Positions 34,850 through 61,672 are shown, numbered from the stretch's first letter. The stretch: 64,000 nucleotides of DNA from Amphiduros pacificus (GCA_949316495.1 OX439004.1:40430561-40494560), one strand, 5' to 3'. The notes: a model not told the origin generated them from the letters alone. Numbers and translations: made by a program.

Positions 34850-35010
34850 ATTGGCGATTTATATTTCTTGTGTTGTGCAGGATGGTACCCCCTGCAGGAT
34901 AATGTGGGGGACCTGCAGCTGACAGGTAACCTATCTCACTCCCTCACATCATACAAACCTCTTGGAGCGCTATTTCTCATTGCCTCCTCAACCTGCCTTT
35001 ACAGTCAGGG
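34850..35010 (+). repeat. Repeat R4, copy a
   Basis: It shares CCTGCAGGATAATGTGGGG, ACCTGCAGCTGACAGG and TTTCACTCCCT/TCTCACTCCCT blocks with the reverse strand of 50270-50480. Although bounded by a CAG and a GTAACC that mimic splice sites, the second copy elsewhere makes a repeat the better reading. Confidence 0.6.
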
Positions 35011-35622
35011 AGAAATTAAGTGGTGACTTGACAAATGGCATATATCTGTGATGATAACTAGTTTTCATCACGTGTTTGGCTCTTAACAGATTTAAGCTAA
35101 TTTTCAACCTACTTTCAGCCATCTTGGTTTCAGCGCTTTCCCTGTTTGGCTTCCAATACTACAATTCATTTTAACCCCGACATAATACATGTGAATGCAG
35201 TCTCATCATTACATTAATCAACTTTTTAATGTCCCATATTTGGGTTCGTTTCCATACAGACCTTTTATCATGTCTAAGATTTTCTCTTAAAGGAAAACGT
35301 CATGATCTCCTCTGAGATAGACATCGATTGCGACTCCCCAATCAATCAATGTTTTCTATTTTATCATTTTTAGTGAGATTGTCAGAAATTTGTCACATTT
35401 AATAAACTGGAACTAGCAATAATATGAAACATGAAGTAGTCTATTAAATATCAAAATTGACTAGATGTATCTGTATATAATAACAATTTAGCTACAAAAT
35501 TCTGAATAAAGATCCTCGAACTTGCCATCTTCTGGCGTGATTGGTATTTATTTCATATTGGGAGATAAAGACAAGCAATATAAATTAGAGGAGAAAATTA
35601 TGACATATGGGCAAATACTTAC

Positions 35623-35724
35623 GGACCAACACTCTGGAGCCGGTGCTGGCCTGGTCTCACTCACTGGTCTCACTAACTCTCTTAGGTAAAGTCAGAGAAA
35701 AGAAACGAGATCCCTAGCTGTACC
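35623..35724 (-). pseudogene. Pseudo-exon: C2B first exon remnant
   Basis: Bounded by CCCAG (acceptor) and GTAAGT (donor), both intact. The sequence GTACAGCTAGGGATCTCG parallels GTAGAGATAGGGGATCTC of the real exon. It is 102 bp against 118, has an early 1-bp deletion and reads VQLGISFLFSDFT then stop. It cannot encode the C2B strands. Confidence 0.72.
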
Positions 35725-36009
35725 TGGGAAAATGAAAACACCAAACACGAACTAGATATAGCCCATATCCAAATATATGCGTGGTTTTCATTGCCTTTTG
35801 GGTGGTTAAAAATGATGGCAATGTTTGAAAGAAAAAATATACTGTGAAAGAGTTTTTGGAAGGAAAATAAAAACTGAAATGAATTGGCATAATCAGCATT
35901 CCCGTCAGCCCCCACCGATGCTGATTATGCCATCATAAAAGATTATGAAGAATGGTAATGATTAACTTATATGCTGGCCAGGCTTACAACAAAGCTAATG
36001 CTGCACTGA

Positions 36010-36908
36010 GACTCCCACACCTGACATATAGGAGGGGGAAAGACTCCCATACCCGACATACAGGAGGGGGGAAAGACTCCCACACCCAACATACAGGAGG
36101 GGGGAAAGACTCCCACACCCAACATACAGGAGGGAGGAAAGCCTCCCACACCCGACATACAGGAGGGAAAAAGCCCCCCACACCCGACATACAGGAGGGA
36201 AAAAGCCTCCCACACCCGACATACAGGAGGGGAAAAGCCTCCCACACCCGACATACAGGAGGGGGAAAGACTCCCACACCCAACATACAGGAGGGGGAAA
36301 GACTCCCACACCCGACATACAGGAGGGGGAAAGACTCCCACACCCGACATACAGGAGGGGGAAAGACTCCCACACCCGACATACAGGAGGGGGGAAGACT
36401 CCCACACCCGACATACAGGAGGAGGGAAAAACTCCCACACCCAACATACAGGAGGGGGGAAAAACTCCCACACCCAACATACAGGAGGGAGGAAAGACTC
36501 CCACACCCGACATACAGGAGGGAAAAAGCCTCCCACACCCGACATACAGGAGGAAAGACTCCCACACCCGACATACAGGAGGGGAAAAGCCTCCCACACC
36601 CGACATACAGGAGGGGGAAAGACTCCCACACCGGCCCGACATACAGGAGGGGAAAAGACTCCAACACCCGACATACAGGAGGGGGAAAGACTCCCACACC
36701 CGACATGCAGGAGGGGGAAAGACTCCCACACCTGACATACAGGAGGGGGAAAGCCTCCCACACCCGACATACAGGAGGGGGAAAGACTCCCACACCCGAC
36801 ATACAGGAGGGGAAAAGACTCCCACACCCGACATACAGGAGCGGTAAAGACTCCCACACCCAACATACAGGAGGGGGAAAGAATCCCACACCCGACATAC
36901 AGGGGGGA
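36010..36908. repeat. ~32-bp minisatellite, about 27 copies
   Basis: Unit GACTCCCACACCCGACATAC followed by AGGAGGGGGAAA; unit lengths vary about 29-36 bp through the G and A runs. The homologous position in the 54-kb copy has a single related unit (TCACTCCCGTCTCAGACGTG, then CAGGAGGGAAAA). Confidence 0.95.
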
Positions 36909-36994
36909 AACCTATGTGGAAAAAGAATGTGCTGAAACAGAGAAAATCTCCCTTATATTATGTCTACAATTAGTCTCAAAACATATTTAGACTG

Positions 36995-37895
36995 GACAAT
37001 TAGACATCACTAGAAATGGGAGACATTGAACATGAAATGGGTGGTACAAAACTTCCTATAGCAGTGGGTACATGGTGTCACTTTCACCCAGCATAAATGG
37101 CGCCAAAAATTGAACACATTCTCCAATTTATATACAAATTCAAGAACTAATTTTAGCACCTTCCTCTTATTGAAGAAAAAAATAAAATGTATGAAAATTT
37201 GCAGCAAGTAATCAGCTTTTCGATGAGGTAATCAATTTGTTTCTACATTTAATACATCTCTTGTCACCTGATGTTTTTTCTATTGCAACTTTAGCACATT
37301 TTCACAGACTTTGATAGTTTAATATCATTTTTTTTATGTACTATTATGATTAAAGCAGCTCATTGGGGGTTATTTTCTGAAAATACACTAATATTTTATA
37401 TGTATGAAACTAAAAGATTGCATTGGATCAATTTAAAATCCGTCAATTTTCATCTTTCGTACACCTACCAAATTCAATCTATTTCTAACCAAATTTAGGT
37501 TGTTAATAAATCTCGAAATTGACAGACTTTATTTCCATTTTATTTTCAGCATTAAAGTAAAAAGTTGTTATTATAGATATTATTTCAAAACAGCTCAGCA
37601 TATCAAAATTTCCTCTCATTTCCTTTGCAGATTGGTCCAAAATTAAAAATTGCTCTAATATTGTTAATACTGAACAGATTTTGATGAATACAGACTCTAT
37701 GAGCTCCTTTTTGAAAGATGCAGATGATTGAATATTGAAATTTATTGTAAAATCCACGGAAATAGAAGTTTCATTTTCAAAGTCATCCAAAGGCCACTTC
37801 AAGGTCACCTATTTTCAGTCATGTATCATTTGTGGATGTGTCCCAAAAGCGTTATATGCCTATGTCTGTCATTTCAACTCATTCAAAATTGGACA
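36995..37895 (-). repeat. Repeat R3, copy b (inverted relative to copy a)
   Basis: Minus-strand frames at 37503-37808 (SSASFKKELIESVFIKIC, MRGNFDMLSCFEIIS) and 37010-37207 (CWVKVTPCTHCYRKFC) parallel copy a. It interrupts the synaptotagmin duplicate between sequences that are adjacent in the 54-kb parent, so it inserted after the duplication. Confidence 0.72.
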
Positions 37896-38570
37896 CAAAG
37901 TGGAATGCGTGACACAAGTCAAATTAACGAGTTAATGTTTCTACTAGTAACTAGTATCTCATCTCCAAATTGGTTCCCATTCTCCATTAGGATATATTAG
38001 TGTTCTCCAATCACCAATCGGCAAAGCCCAGATAGGTGTTCTGGATGGTTCTGAGTTTGGTACTTTTTATGCTAAATCCCGTTTGAATGAGATTTTTTAA
38101 ATTCCCAACTCTTTCAGTGATATTTCATATTTTATGTATGATTCTATCTGAAATCTCCCCAAAAAGCTTGATTATCCTTTGGATGACATTAAACAATGAA
38201 AATATAAAAAGGAATTATCTTGAAAAGAGAAATATATTTACTGCATATTTGTGTGTCGGGTGTCAAACAGATATGAAAGGTTTCTCTAATACCATTCATT
38301 AAAAAACTGGATATAGATGTAATATGTAAATAACGGAATGTTTTCTTGGTCCTATATCAAATATGGGGATCGTGGGGTGATAACATCGACGTAACCAATT
38401 ATGAACATAATTTATGGACAGCTACCTGATAAAGATAATTTAATGATAAATGCACTAGTTGATAGGCAATATCATTTTTGAGTGAAGTCCTAGAATTGAA
38501 AGTGTACTAAAGCAAACAAGAGACTTAATGGATGAATGATCCTTTTTAAATACATAATATATTTATTGTC

Positions 38571-40340
<1,770 letters not shown>

Positions 40341-40551
40341 AGTCATGTACATATAGGTGACTGATACATCAAAAGTAAATACATGGGAAATGACTGACAT
40401 ATCAAAAATAAATACATGGAAATTGACATATCAAGTAAAATTCACACGCAGGGAATGACTGATACCCCCTTGGATAAAGGACTAACACATAAAAAGTGAG
40501 AGACAATAAAGGACTAACACATACAATGAGAGACAATAAAGGACTAACGCA

Positions 40552-41128
40552 TAAGTGATTTGCACAGAATGTGACTCACAGAGAGTAACTCACACAGAAT
40601 GTGACTCACAAAGAGTAACTCACAGAATGTGACTCACAAAGAGCCACTCACACAGAACGTGACTCACAAAGAGCCACTCACACAGAACGTGACTGACAAA
40701 GAGCCACTCACATAGAATGTGACTCACAAAGAGCCACTCACACAGAACGTGACTGACGAAGAGCCACTCACATAGAATGTGACTCACAAACAAAGGGTAA
40801 CACAGAATGTGACTCACAAAGAGTAACTTTAAATGAATGTGACTCAAAGTGCCACTCACACAGAATATCACACAGAATATCACAGACAGAGTGTGACTCA
40901 CAAACAAAGAGTAACTCACACAGCATGTGACTCACAAAGAGTAACTCACACAGAATGTGACTCACAAAGAGTAACTCACACAGAGTGTGACTCACAAACA
41001 AAGAGTAACTCACACAGAATGTGACTCACAAAGAGTAATTCACACAGAGTGTGACTCACAAACAAAGAGTAACTCACACAGAATGTGACTCACAAAGAGT
41101 AACTCACACAGAGTGTGACTCACAAACA
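40552..41128. repeat. 30-bp minisatellite with AP-1 sites, about 19 copies
   Basis: Unit GTGACTCACAAAGAGTAACT followed by CACACAGAAT. Most units contain TGACTCA, the AP-1/TRE consensus; two in the left half read TGACTGA instead. Some units carry a 4-bp CAAA insertion. Looser 29-35-bp repeats (GGACTAACACATA) precede it from about 40470. Confidence 0.93.
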
Positions 41129-41549
41129 TTTAATGGTACCCTATATGTGACTCTTAAATAAAGATTTAGATGAATTGTCAGAAACAGTTTATCAAGAGGG
41201 GAATCTTTAAAATATACATTGAAAACGTCAGTCCAGATGACGTCCTGATGATAAAATAATGTAAATATATAATATATAAAATTGGAACCATATGTAACTT
41301 TAAAATCTTTTGAGAACCTCAAAACAGTTAACAAATAAAATACAAAATACAAATAAACATATTAAAGATTTATAAAATATATATTAAATTACGTGAAACA
41401 CCAAAATTATTTTTTTTAAATGCATAAAAAATGAAAAATACAGAACAGTTCCAACATGCATTAAAGCAAAATAGTATAGGGAAAATGCTGGGAAAGTTAC
41501 ACATAAAGAGCACACACAAAACTGAGAACAGCAACAAAGAACAATAACA

Positions 41550-41815
41550 TACAAACAACATACAGTAACATCCAAACAACAAACATTAATATCCAAACAA
41601 CAAACATTAATATCCAAACAAGAAGGCTAACATCCAAAACATAGCAATAAACATTAAACAGCAACAAACATTAAACAGCAACAAACATTAAACAGCAACA
41701 AACATTAAACAGCAACAAACATTAAACAGCAACAAACATTAAACAGCAACAAACATTAAATAGCAACAAACATTAAACAGCAACAAACATTAAACAGCAA
41801 CAACATAACAGTTAT
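41550..41815. repeat. 17-bp repeat (AAACATTAAACAGCAAC), about 10 copies
   Basis: Near-perfect 17-bp units from about 41636. They are preceded by related but irregular units containing CCAAACAACAAACATTAATA. Confidence 0.93.
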
Positions 41816-43605
41816 AAATAATTTCATTTTTCTTTAGTAACCATAAAAAATGTTTAAGTTTAATAACAACCTATACAATCGCATGAATAAAGTAAAAAAG
41901 CAAAATGATTAATTGCAAAGAATAATGCGTAGAAAGGACCTTTTATAAACAATAAATAGAATAAGAATGTTTAGCCACCTGGCTTTCTTGTCTTATCCAT
42001 AATGCCATTAAAGAATTTCACTTCTGAATAAATTGCATATGGTTCACGAGATTATCTTTGACATGGGTATCATGTACAATATATAACACATGAACTCATG
42101 TTATTCATTACAATTATAATTATAATCAAACAAATGTTAAAATGCATTGTAATTGTAATTATATTTATAAATCAAATAAATGTGAAAATTCATCTTACTT
42201 TGTCCTAATAAAATGTTGATATAAATATTATTTTTACACATATTCATATGAATTTTTACTTTGTCCATCGACAATGCCATTCATCGTATCTAAAAATGTA
42301 TCATTTAATGTGATAACAGGTTTACATTCAGCACAATCACATATGCTGATAGGCCAAAAAACCCCAGTCATGATTCAGATAACTTAGCACACCCTTGCCA
42401 AAATCATCTTAACTTAAAATCTTGTCCTTTCCTTATTTTATGTATTTCTATCTATTCATAAATACAAAAGCGACACACTTTTGAAGTTTGGCAAATATTT
42501 CAGTCCAAACCTAATTTATAAACATATCCCCCTGTCTATGAGGAAAATGTTATCCGGAAAAAAACCATCTTTAGATTTGGCCTATTTTACCCTTTTTGTC
42601 CCAAAGACATATTCATGAAATACACTTATTTGCAAAAAGGTTTCTGGTCCACACATCCCCCTCATTGATGTGATTTAGTGTCTACATGCAAAGCATATTC
42701 ATATTCAACAGGTCTGGTCTTATGAAAACAAATTGGACAGAACTACCAGCAGAACATCAAATTAAACTGTTGATAATTTGAGTGCCTAAATTAAACTATT
42801 TGATGTTTTAATGACCGTATCATACTTTCAGCTCATTGTGATGAAACATCAAATGTCAGTAATTTTATAATTCAATAAAATACAAAAATTGTTTCCCTTT
42901 GAAAATCTTTGAAATTCTGATAATCTTAACACTCGAAGACATTACAGTTTGGTATATATGATAGAGCAGCCTAAATGGCATTTAATATGATAAATATACC
43001 TTCGATGGTCATTGGATGAATGGTATAAATCAAGCTCTCACAAGTACATTTTGTATTTCTAAAAGAATTTATAATACTGGATGAATAGATAAAACTGGCA
43101 ATTAATCATTTGGGGTAAGCTATTAACATTTCTTATAAATAATAAATGAATGATAGGCTGATAAGCATTAGATATGAATCCTGGAGTGCTATGTGCTTGG
43201 TAGTCCAACCAAGCACATCACATGTGTCCACATGTCTGACACTTTCACTGCATGATATTCTGCTACTTTGTGGCAAGACAACTGCATAATACTACCTTGG
43301 TGCAATAATATTGCTTTTTATGGCTATTGGGCTTTCAAGTTTATGCACCAACAGTGCAGGCTACGACAGTTACCATGGCAACACCAATGATATGCATCCA
43401 TGTTATTGTACAGTGGCTCCACCAGGTGTAGACTATTTGATCTCACTTATCCATGTTGGTGGGGCTTCAACTAGTGTTTGAGTTATCTCTTCCCTGCTGC
43501 TGCCACTGAGGGCTATCCACCTCTATAGACTGGCTGCGTGCATCACATTTCACCTGGTCATGGTGGATTATACTAATCAGGGGGGAGACAGGTTGTGTGC
43601 ACTCA
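41816..43605. other. Synaptotagmin-like 3' flank
   Basis: AT-rich sequence downstream of the stop. The last 200 bp (43400-43605) is the parent of the duplicated block at 31.8 kb. No clear minus-strand poly(A) signal chosen. Confidence 0.4.
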
Positions 43606-55515
<11,910 letters not shown>

Positions 55516-57360
55516 CTGGAAAAAACAGCACAAAATCAGGGATATAGACGTAATACATGTTATAGTTTGAGACTGTGGTACTGATATTGCTGTATATGTA
55601 TTGTGACTTTCCTGATTTCTTTTCATTGCGATAGAGGGTTGAAAAAAAATAGTATGTAAACGGTAAATATATACAAGGTCGCCTTGAGATTAATGAGAAG
55701 GCCAACTCAAGGACAGACACTCTGCTTCCACTCAAAGCAAGAAGAACCGTTCTTATTCTAAGGAATGGACCATTGTCTCAAGTAATGGCAGATAACACAT
55801 AAGTTTGAAGATTTCATTGTTCTTACTCTCCTTTGCATCGGACTCAGTATACAACACCTATATTGAAGAGGCCTAGTAAAACTGGGTACATTGTTTCCTA
55901 ATAGCAGCCTTTTCAGAACATATATGCATTAATTTGTGATATCCCATTTTATATAACAACAATGAATTAAATTACATAAATTGTATATCTTAAGTTGACT
56001 ATGACAAAGAGGGATTTGGTCAAAAATGTAATTGTTCATGAATCAACAACAAAGTATTTTTTGGGGTTGTTTTCGTAAAGGTGTGGCTTATTTTCTCAAT
56101 TATGGTGTTCTCATTTTTTCCCACACCAAGATATCTTTCCTCCAAACAACACAACCCCCAATGATTTATGGTCTGTCCCGAACAGCCTATTCTTAATTTT
56201 TCTTAAACCCATAGTAAATCACTTTGGCATAGCCCATTCTATGATAAAAGAAAGGTAGGATTGGTTGATAAATCTTAAAATATGACTTTTGTAATGGCGA
56301 TTTCCATACCGTCCTACTTGATTTCATTTGTCATGAAATCACAAATAAACTTCTCTTGGGGCGAAAAGTTCATGCTAAAATTGATATCTTCAGACATCCC
56401 ATATTTTGTCCAGAAATCAGAAGCACATTCTAAAGCCTTCGTATGCTTTTCTTCCCAAATATGCTGCTCGTGGGTGCTGAAACGGTGCTATTTGCTTTGG
56501 GTAAACCATTGTTGTGTATGTATCAAACAAAACAAAGACTTTCATTGTTTCAGCCCTGCGGTTATAATGCCTCGCCTTCAAGCGAGTCTCAGAAACAGTA
56601 GACTATGCAGTCCATTATATAATAGGACTATCAAGGACATCTCGTTGCAATGCGTTTGTGCAGCGGGCGAATAATGTCACTATTATGGAGGGTTTGCTCT
56701 GATTGGTTGACATAAATATAGAACAGGGAAACCCTAAACAACAACCGCAAGTTCCAGTGACGTGTGACCGGAATTCCGGGCAAAGGCATACGGGCACCTG
56801 CGAGCTGGTTTACTGTCCATATATATGGACATGTTATTACTGTCTACAGAAACAGCAAACAATTCGGAGTAAAAAGACGAACCTGAGCAACTCACATCCG
56901 AAACGAAAATTCGAAACGAAAAGTGGTACTAACACATCGCACCTTTGGCGGTTCTCCTCATAAGTGAGGGTACACTGAGGAAAAAGGCTACATAAACAGA
57001 TCAGCATAGATGGTGCACTGCATCAAATAATTAATGCTGCCTGTTTGAAAGATAATTGCATTAGGAAACACATAATACAAATATTGGATTTCAAAGATTA
57101 TGTTGCCTGCTTTAAGCAGCCTGCTCCATGGGAATAAAAACAGTTTCTGACTTAGTCGATAAATAATATGCCAAATCATGCCCAAAAACAGCGCACAAAC
57201 ATGCTTAATATCTCAAACTGCCAACCGCAACTCTCTCTCTAAGCGATAATAACGTCTTCCAGCAGCGAAATGGATATTATTTGGTAATCTATCATTAAAA
57301 TTTATGTCCAAACCGTGATCAAGCGGGGCGTTCTTCCTAATTAGATCTTCCCAATTTAAC
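55516..57360. other. Upstream of the C2A exon: no exon recognised
   Basis: The preceding synaptotagmin exon must lie at higher coordinates. A 130-codon plus-strand frame at 56282-56674 has no recognisable family. Nothing else supported. Confidence 0.4.
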
Positions 57361-57364
57361 AGGC

Positions 57365-58185
57365 ATCGTGCATAAGGCTCCAGCAATCAGGCAGTGTGAC
57401 TTCCGATTCTGTATAAGGCCCAGCATTCAGACAGAGTGACTTATGATTCTGTTCTGGGCCCAACATTCAAGCAGAGTGACTTATGATTCTGTTCTAGGCC
57501 CAACATTCAGGCAGAGTGACTTATGAATCTGTTCTAGGCCCAGCATTCAGGCAGAGTGACTTATGATTCTGTTCTAGGCCCAGCATTCAGGCAGAGTGGC
57601 TTATGATTCTGTTCCTGTTCTATGCCCAACATTCAGGCAGAGTGGCTTATGATTCTGTTCCTGTTCTATGCCCAACATTCAGGCAGAGTGACTTATGATT
57701 CTGTTCCTGTTCTATGCCCAACATTCAGGCAGAGTGACTTATGATTCTGTTCCAGGCCCAGCATTCAGGCAGAGTGACTTATGATTCTGTTCCAGGCCCA
57801 GCATTCAGGCAGAGTGACTTATGATTTTGTTCTCGGCCCAACATTCAAGCAGAGTGACTTATGATTCTGTATAAGGCCCAACATTTAGACAGAGTGACTT
57901 ATGATTCTGTTCTAGGCCCAATATTCAGGCAGAGTGACTTATGATCCTGTTCTAGGCCCAATATTCAGGCAGAGTGACTTATGATTCTGTTCTCGGCCCA
58001 ACATTCAGGCAGAGTGACTTATGATTCTGTATAAGGCCCAACATTCAAGCAGAGTGACTTATGATTCTGTATAAGGCCCAACATTCAAGCAGAGTGACTT
58101 ATGATTCTGTTCTAGGCCCAACATTCAAGCAGAGTGACTTATGATTCTCTTCTAGGCCCAACATTTAGGCAGAGTGACTTTTGAT
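57365..58185. repeat. 40-bp minisatellite, about 20 copies
   Basis: Unit GGCCCAACATTCAGGCAGAG, TGACTTATGATTCTGTTCTA. Some units around 57600-57720 carry a 6-bp CTGTTC duplication. The ATAAGG variant units cluster near 57880 and 58030-58080. Confidence 0.94.
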
Positions 58186-58720
58186 ATCACATACAACAAT
58201 TGTGGTTTATAATATTACTCTATACCCAGCATCCAACCATTAAAACTATAGGAAATCACTGCAGCAATAAGTCAGGCAGTATGACTTATGACATCACACT
58301 CCATCCAGCAGTAAGGCAGAGTGGCCTACTCAGGCCACTAATATAAACCAGCAATCAGGCAGTGTGATATGTCATCACTCGGTACCCAGCATCCAGCCAA
58401 TGTATCTAATGATTATGTAATACGCCAATCAATTAAGTAGAATAGCCTATGATATCATATCTAATTATGCAATTAGACAGAGTAGTTTATGATATCACAT
58501 TTAACCGTAATATCACATTCAATCAGTCAGAGTGGTTCATCATATCATATATAACTGTGCAATCAGGCAGAATGGTTTATGATATCAAAATAAATTGTGC
58601 AATCAGGTGGGATGGCTATCACACTCTACTCAGCAAATAGGTAGAGAAGCTGTTTGTATCACTTTACTTTTGTATCATTTTACTCAGCAATCAGACACTG
58701 TGGCTAATGATTCTTTTGAT
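58186..58720. repeat. Decayed fringe of the 40-bp array
   Basis: Diverged units around CAATCAGGCAGAATGGTTTATGATATC recur at irregular spacing (near 58270, 58340, 58470, 58520, 58560, 58600). They share the (A/G)CAGAGTG-TTATGAT core with the clean array, suggesting an older ancestral array. Confidence 0.65.
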
Positions 58721-61379
58721 TCTCTAGGTGTTGTTATAACTGCCATCTCCGGGTCGACCCAGAGCATTTTAGAATGCCAGCCACCTGCATACTTGCCATG
58801 TTGTTTGTATGAGAGCATTAAGAGTGACATCCTGAATACAAGGGTATCATCCCTCCCGTCACCATTCAGTTACAGCCTCACTTCCTGGGTCCTTCCTCTT
58901 TAATCATTCAAGTCTCATGGAAAACAAATCACACAAATTTAGACTAGTTCTAATGTGTCAATCAGGAGGATATCAAACAATTCTGGTTTTTATACTATTT
59001 ACTCTTATTAATTGCTGTTGACTGAAGATATTTGATGTTTCCAACATCTCCCACGAATTCGTAATAGAACAAATAATTACTCACTGAGAATCTCTTTTCA
59101 TTGTGTCTTTGTCTTGAAAAAAATGGATTGTATAAGTGGAACTAAAAATTTCCCAATTTATCCTCCTGTGACCATGAACAGGCATTTACCAGACACCAAC
59201 ATGCAATCTTCAAGAACCCGTTGTTTTGATTCATAACTTGGAAAAAGGTAATTACAGCAGCTGAAACACTCATCAAGGTCAAGGTCAAATGTCATGGTGA
59301 CCTAAATATATCAAAAGGTACATTTACCATCATATAAATACAAACACCTTGCTTCGTTTCCTATAAAGAATCGAATATGTAGCTTAGCACATCATTTGTC
59401 AGTTATAAGAGAAGTGGGGCACACAAATTAAAGCTAATCCCAGGACAGAAAGACGGACAGACAGACCAGACATATTAACAACGTTAACCTTTGGTATTTC
59501 CATTCAAGAGTTCGAGGGTAAAATTCATCTCAGACATCAACTTGATAAAATGTGTTATATTTTTGTTTTTATGGGTTTTGATGTTTGAGACTGGCAGGGA
59601 GCTGGTATCCTTCCCTGGGGACAGACCAGACCCGGGTGCCTCTATTTGTTCGCTCAATGAGCTGGTATGTGCCAGCTTGCTTTGATGTGGTATCGGTATA
59701 CATACCTGTTTGAAGTATATACGTCACTAATCAATTTATTTATATCTATAAAACTATAAAGACTAATATGTCACGAGTCCCTCGTGCAGATCCAGTCTTT
59801 TTAACTGGCGCCAGGGAAATATAAATCCGCCAGGAAAATATGTTGTCACGTCTATATAAAGATATTAATGGGAGAATCAGTGGATCTTTTGGGGCCCAAA
59901 TCATCGTCAGGTGACACATTTGGAAATGATATATTGGGGGCAAATATGTCCCTAGTGTGATGTATACTGGGGATGACTACACAAGAAATGTGATATATTA
60001 ACAGTGTAAACATCAGGAATGAGTTAGCCTAGAGATATGCTATCTGCAATATAAAATTTTTAGCCCTTCTATGTCTCATGTTGCCTATAATGAAATGTAA
60101 GGTTAGTCATATCTTGGAGTAATTATCTTGTTTCATGTATCATTATTACTCCAAGGTCATATGAACGTTAGATAATAGAAAATTGTCTATTTGGACCATC
60201 AAAATGCACCACTTTCATGGTAGGTAAACGCATTTGTGTGCAGCATTTTTTATACATTAAGAAATAAGATTGAATCTGTCTTCTCTCTCTGTAATATCCG
60301 TTATGGAATCAACCACCTGCCTCCTCCTCTGTTTTCATTCAATTCTTAATTGTTACATGCTTTAAACTAATACATTTTATTTTGATATCTCATTGAACAT
60401 GACGTTAATTCTCAATGGGACAATCTTTTGAAAACGTATGGATAATAATATTTTGGTATAATATGCAGTCCATATTTAATCTATATTCAGTCTATATTCT
60501 GGGCAATATTTAAGAAGCCATTTATGTGATATGAACATAGACATACATGGATAATATCATCATCATAATGAGGATGCAAATGTAATGCTCAAAAAGGTCA
60601 TAATCCTGATATGTTTGACATCACGATGCTCTACTCTTTCTTTTGTAATTAAGAAAGTGTTGAACAATCATTTAATGTATTTTTTAGCAATTCGTGTAAG
60701 AATAACAAGATTGAGTTATAAATAGGCAGAATCCATATGCCGGAATTGTAATCAATAATGTATTTATCATTGTGAAATGAGTTCACAAGGCTGCAATTCA
60801 CACTTCATGTCCTCTCCACTTGGCATATTTCCCATGGCAATTGCATAGAAGTTATATTTAGAATTCATGAGACAAACATAGAAATGAGAAATGGTGGCTC
60901 AAAAGAAGACAATGACTGGCACAGACAAAACAATGTTTGCCATATCACAGACAGCGCTTAACTTTCATCTTTAATATCAGTCATAACTGTGTTATTCTGC
61001 TCCGAGTATATTTTTCAATTAAATGCATAACACTAAATGAAAATACAAAAAGACACAAATGACTTCCATAACAATGTTGAAGGTATCATATGACATTATT
61101 TTGCTTTGTCTCGACTAATATGAAATTATCCACAAAGAAATAACAGTCGCTATTACAACAAAGATGGTGGAATTGCAGGAAATTACATAATATCACAAGA
61201 CACAAAAGAATTTTACATGTCATTACAGACTATTACAGGATAATGCCGGAAAATTTACTCATTAAATGTGAACGTATTGTATCGAGTGGGTCCTTGGGTT
61301 TTTCAAGAATTTATTTTCTGTGATATATTGGTTTTGCAACCGTTAAAATTGTTCGCTGATCTCATATTAATTGTCACCT
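58721..61379. other. Gene-poor stretch
   Basis: No exon supported. An interspersed-repeat-like segment at 59230-59475 is listed separately. Confidence 0.4.
59230..59475 (+). repeat. Probable interspersed repeat with TCAAGGTCAAGGTCA and ending GGACAGACAGACC
   Basis: The combination AAGGTCAAGGTCAAATGTCA, GGTGACCTAAA and a closing GACGGACAGACAGAC tail is, from memory, a common repeat pattern in mollusc-like genomes. Only one copy is seen in the window, so the call rests on recall. Confidence 0.4.
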
Positions 61380-61672
61380 CCTCTTGATCGCCTTATGTAA
61401 TTCATTGTCTCTTTTTATTCACCTTATGTAAATCATTATCCCTTCTTATTCACATTATATAAATCATTATCTTTTCTTATTCACCTTATAGAAATCATCA
61501 TCTCTTCTTATTCACCTTACACAAATCATTATCTCTTCTTATTCACCTTATATAAATCATTATCTCCTCTTATTCACCTAATATAAACCATTATTCCTTC
61601 TTATTCACATTATATAAATCATATCTTCTTATTCACATTATATAAATCATCTCCTCTTATTCACCTTATAGG
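61380..61672. repeat. 31-bp minisatellite, left arm, about 9 copies
   Basis: Monomer CTTATTCACCTTATATAAAT followed by CATTATCTCTT. Units vary mainly by CCTTAT/CATTAT and deletions near the end. Confidence 0.9.

Larger units (their letters stand above)
35540..38570 (-). pseudogene. Decayed duplicate of synaptotagmin intron/exon region (matches 53.04-54.95 kb)
   Basis: Ordered matches in the same orientation: 35545-35620 with 53050-53135; pseudo-exon 35623-35724 with exon 53242-53359; 35760-35880 with 53400-53620; 35940-36015 with 54220-54310; 36905-36985 with 54330-54400; 37897-37945 with 54424-54468; 38345-38560 with 54710-54945. Interruptions are explained by the 36-kb minisatellite and by R3 copy b. 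Divergence by eye is roughly a third of positions, so the duplication is old. Confidence 0.7.

Noticed and set aside
35952-36935. Frames of about 300 codons on both strands
   Set aside because: Products of the ~32-bp minisatellite; all frames are simple repeats of Pro, Cys or His-rich words.
57365-58185. CRISPR-like regular repeats
   Set aside because: Units are contiguous with no unique spacers, and the window is eukaryotic.
59560-59700. Possible minus-strand linker exon of the synaptotagmin gene (LAHTSSLSEQIEAPGSG)
   Set aside because: The open frame is short, lacks a convincing polypyrimidine tract and strong donor, and has no family similarity.
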